NCBI GenBank assembly: GCA_016744415.1
Contig: JADGEL010000001.1
Coordinates: forward strand, 62,001 to 126,000
DNA from: Flavobacteriaceae bacterium
GTDB taxonomy: Bacteria > Bacteroidota > Bacteroidia > Flavobacteriales > Flavobacteriaceae
Direction of reading: 5' to 3'
Length of the DNA: 64,000 nucleotides
Part shown: positions 62,819-64,000 of the stretch, in pieces
Position numbering within the stretch: the first letter of the stretch is position 1
Layout of the letters: every line of letters begins with the position of its first letter
Notes under the pieces: generated by a model
What the model was told of the DNA's origin: nothing
What the model saw: only the letters and a program-made list of their open reading frames with translations
The model's database searches: none
Position numbers and translations under genes: made by a program

Positions 62819-64000
62819 ATGAAAAAAGTTCTACTTAAAATCACCAAAATTCTTATTGTACTTTTCCTACTCATTATTGTTGGAGTCTATTTTTTTATCA
62901 ATAGTTTAAAACCTACTTATGAAGGTTCTCAAAGTTTAGCTGGTTTAAAATCAGAAACAACTGTAAAATTTGATGACTACGGCATACCACATATATATGC
63001 CGAAAACCAAGAAGATGCTATGCGCTCCTTAGGATACGTCCATGCTCAAGATAGGCTTTGGCAAATGGAAATATTACGTCGAATTGCCCCTGGAAGGTTA
63101 TCAGAAATGTTTGGAGAAAAAACCTTGGAAAACGATCTATTCTTTGCAGGATTGGGTATTGAAGCTTATTCTAAAAAAGCAGTTGAAAACTTAGACAAAA
63201 ATGATATGGCCTACAAAATATCGATGGCATATTTAGACGGAGTTAATCAATTTATTGATGAAGGAGCTACCCCGATTGAGTTTCATATTTTAAGCTTGGA
63301 AAAGAAAAAATTCGACTTAGTTGATACCTATAACATTTTTGGATATATGGCATTTAGTTTTGCCATGGCACACAAAACAGATCCAGTTTTGAGTATGATT
63401 CAATCAAAATTGGGTGATGATTATTTGAATGAACTAGGAATAGAAATTCCAACAAATACCACACATATTAAAAATTTTAATCAAAATTCTGCAGAAATTT
63501 CTGTGGCTATAAATCAAATTTTAGAGCAATCTCCTTTTTCTGGTTTTATTGGCTCAAATAGCTGGGTAGTAGATAGTGAAAAAAGCAGTACAGGAGGAGT
63601 GTTATTTTCAAACGATCCACACATGGGGTTTTCATCACCTGGTGTTTGGTATGAGGCGCATATTAAAACTCCAAATTTTGAAAGTTATGGTTATTATTTA
63701 GGGGGTGTTCCGTTTCCGTTACTTTCACACAATCATGATTATGCATATGGCTTAACGATGTTTGAGAATGATGACATTTCTTTTTATCAAGAAACAAATG
63801 TAGAAAATGATGATTCAAAATATTTGTTTAAAGGAGAGCAAAAATCGTATCAGATAACAGAAAAAATAATTAAAGTAAAAGATGCTGAAGATGTAACTTT
63901 AACAGTAAAATCATCAATCCACGGTCCAGTCATGAATGATTTGATTGAAACTATTGATACAAAAAATCCTATCACAATGAATTGGATTTATACAAAAAAG
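62819..64000 (+). CDS. Penicillin acylase-family (Ntn-hydrolase) protein, C-terminus cut by window edge
   Basis: Partial: 394 codons from ATG at 62819 to the window end without a stop. An N-terminal hydrophobic segment (about 7-28, KITKILIVLFLLIIVGVYFFI) is a signal or anchor. The alpha-chain region has VKFDDYGIPHIYAENQEDAMRSLGYVHAQDRLWQMEILRR (read as pieces near 49-88), typical of the family. The autoprocessing site is G246-S247 in GFIGSNSWVV, with S247 as the N-terminal nucleophile of the beta chain. Members hydrolyse acyl-amides (penicillins, acyl-homoserine lactones or others); the substrate is not readable. The full protein is expected to be about 790 aa. Confidence 0.9.
   Translation, partial: MKKVLLKITKILIVLFLLIIVGVYFFINSLKPTYEGSQSLAGLKSETTVKFDDYGIPHIYAENQEDAMRSLGYVHAQDRLWQMEILRRIAPGRLSEMFGEKTLENDLFFAGLGIEAYSKKAVENLDKNDMAYKISMAYLDGVNQFIDEGATPIEFHILSLEKKKFDLVDTYNIFGYMAFSFAMAHKTDPVLSMIQSKLGDDYLNELGIEIPTNTTHIKNFNQNSAEISVAINQILEQSPFSGFIGSNSWVVDSEKSSTGGVLFSNDPHMGFSSPGVWYEAHIKTPNFESYGYYLGGVPFPLLSHNHDYAYGLTMFENDDISFYQETNVENDDSKYLFKGEQKSYQITEKIIKVKDAEDVTLTVKSSIHGPVMNDLIETIDTKNPITMNWIYTKK

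Noticed and set aside
1-64000. CRISPR arrays, insertion sequences, prophage genes, rRNA operons and replication origin
   Set aside because: No direct-repeat arrays, transposase or phage motifs, rRNA sequence or DnaA-box clusters were seen on reading either strand.

Overview
The window is chromosomal DNA from a low-GC member of the Bacteroidota, most likely Flavobacteriaceae. The signs are pervasive TAnnTTTG-type -7 promoter boxes, almost no Shine-Dalgarno sequences, and characteristic families: class II ketol-acid reductoisomerase, a bacterial geranylgeranylglyceryl-phosphate synthase, DUF3127, a long urocanate hydratase and a Bacteroidota-type PEP carboxylase. It reads mostly as ordinary housekeeping and metabolism. 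I see no prophage, insertion sequence, CRISPR array or rRNA. One tRNA gene, tRNA-Ala(GGC), is present.

Layout. 1-9.7 kb (minus): a truncated M28 peptidase, then the branched-chain operon ilvD-ilvB-ilvN-ilvC-ilvA. It is preceded by a strong promoter, a 20-residue Ile/Val/Leu-rich leader peptide and a terminator with a competing antiterminator, which together look like a complete ribosome-mediated attenuator. Upstream lies a conserved helical-repeat protein. 9.8-15.8 kb (plus): a short leuA, a cysteine pair (cysE and cysM) with a membrane TPR gene between them, a DegT-type sugar aminotransferase and galE. 15.8-17.1 kb: gene remnants and a secreted Pro/Lys-rich protein. 17.2-27 kb: fabD, a queuosine-precursor transporter, DUF2797, a GH3-like enzyme, polyprenyl synthase, rlmN, queA, and a MazG-small membrane protein-aroA operon. 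Transporter and queA both belong to queuosine supply. 27.1-30.3 kb (plus): an arsenic operon (arsR, DUF6428-like, arsenate reductase-like phosphatase, acr3). 30.4-39.9 kb: aat, a DUF3127 protein with an SSB-like tail, an orphan histidine kinase, TPR protein, NTP pyrophosphohydrolase, pseudouridine synthase-engB-hydrolase cluster, tag, and several small hypothetical genes.

39.9-43.1 kb (minus): a DcaP-like porin and an unrecognised two-gene unit, a 111-aa protein and a 517-aa protein with three peptidoglycan-binding-like repeats and a very basic helical tail. 43.3-47.8 kb: LysR regulator divergent from hutH-hutU. 47.8-48.5 kb: two very short ORFs and tRNA-Ala. 48.5-55.1 kb: ahcY; a tight plus-strand operon (phosphopantetheinyl transferase, GGGP synthase, pnuC, nicotinamide riboside kinase, arfB); ChaN-like protein; RhlE-type helicase. 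55.3-64 kb: outer-membrane protein, aminodeoxychorismate/anthranilate synthase component I, tilS, a membrane protein plus XRE regulator pair under a perfect palindrome, ppc, and a truncated penicillin acylase-family gene.

The most interesting signals are the ilv attenuator, the 111/517-aa gene pair, the palindromic operator over the promoter of the XRE pair, and dispersed GTCATTCC-type hairpin repeats. Functional calls rest on reading motifs and family resemblance only; no database search was run.
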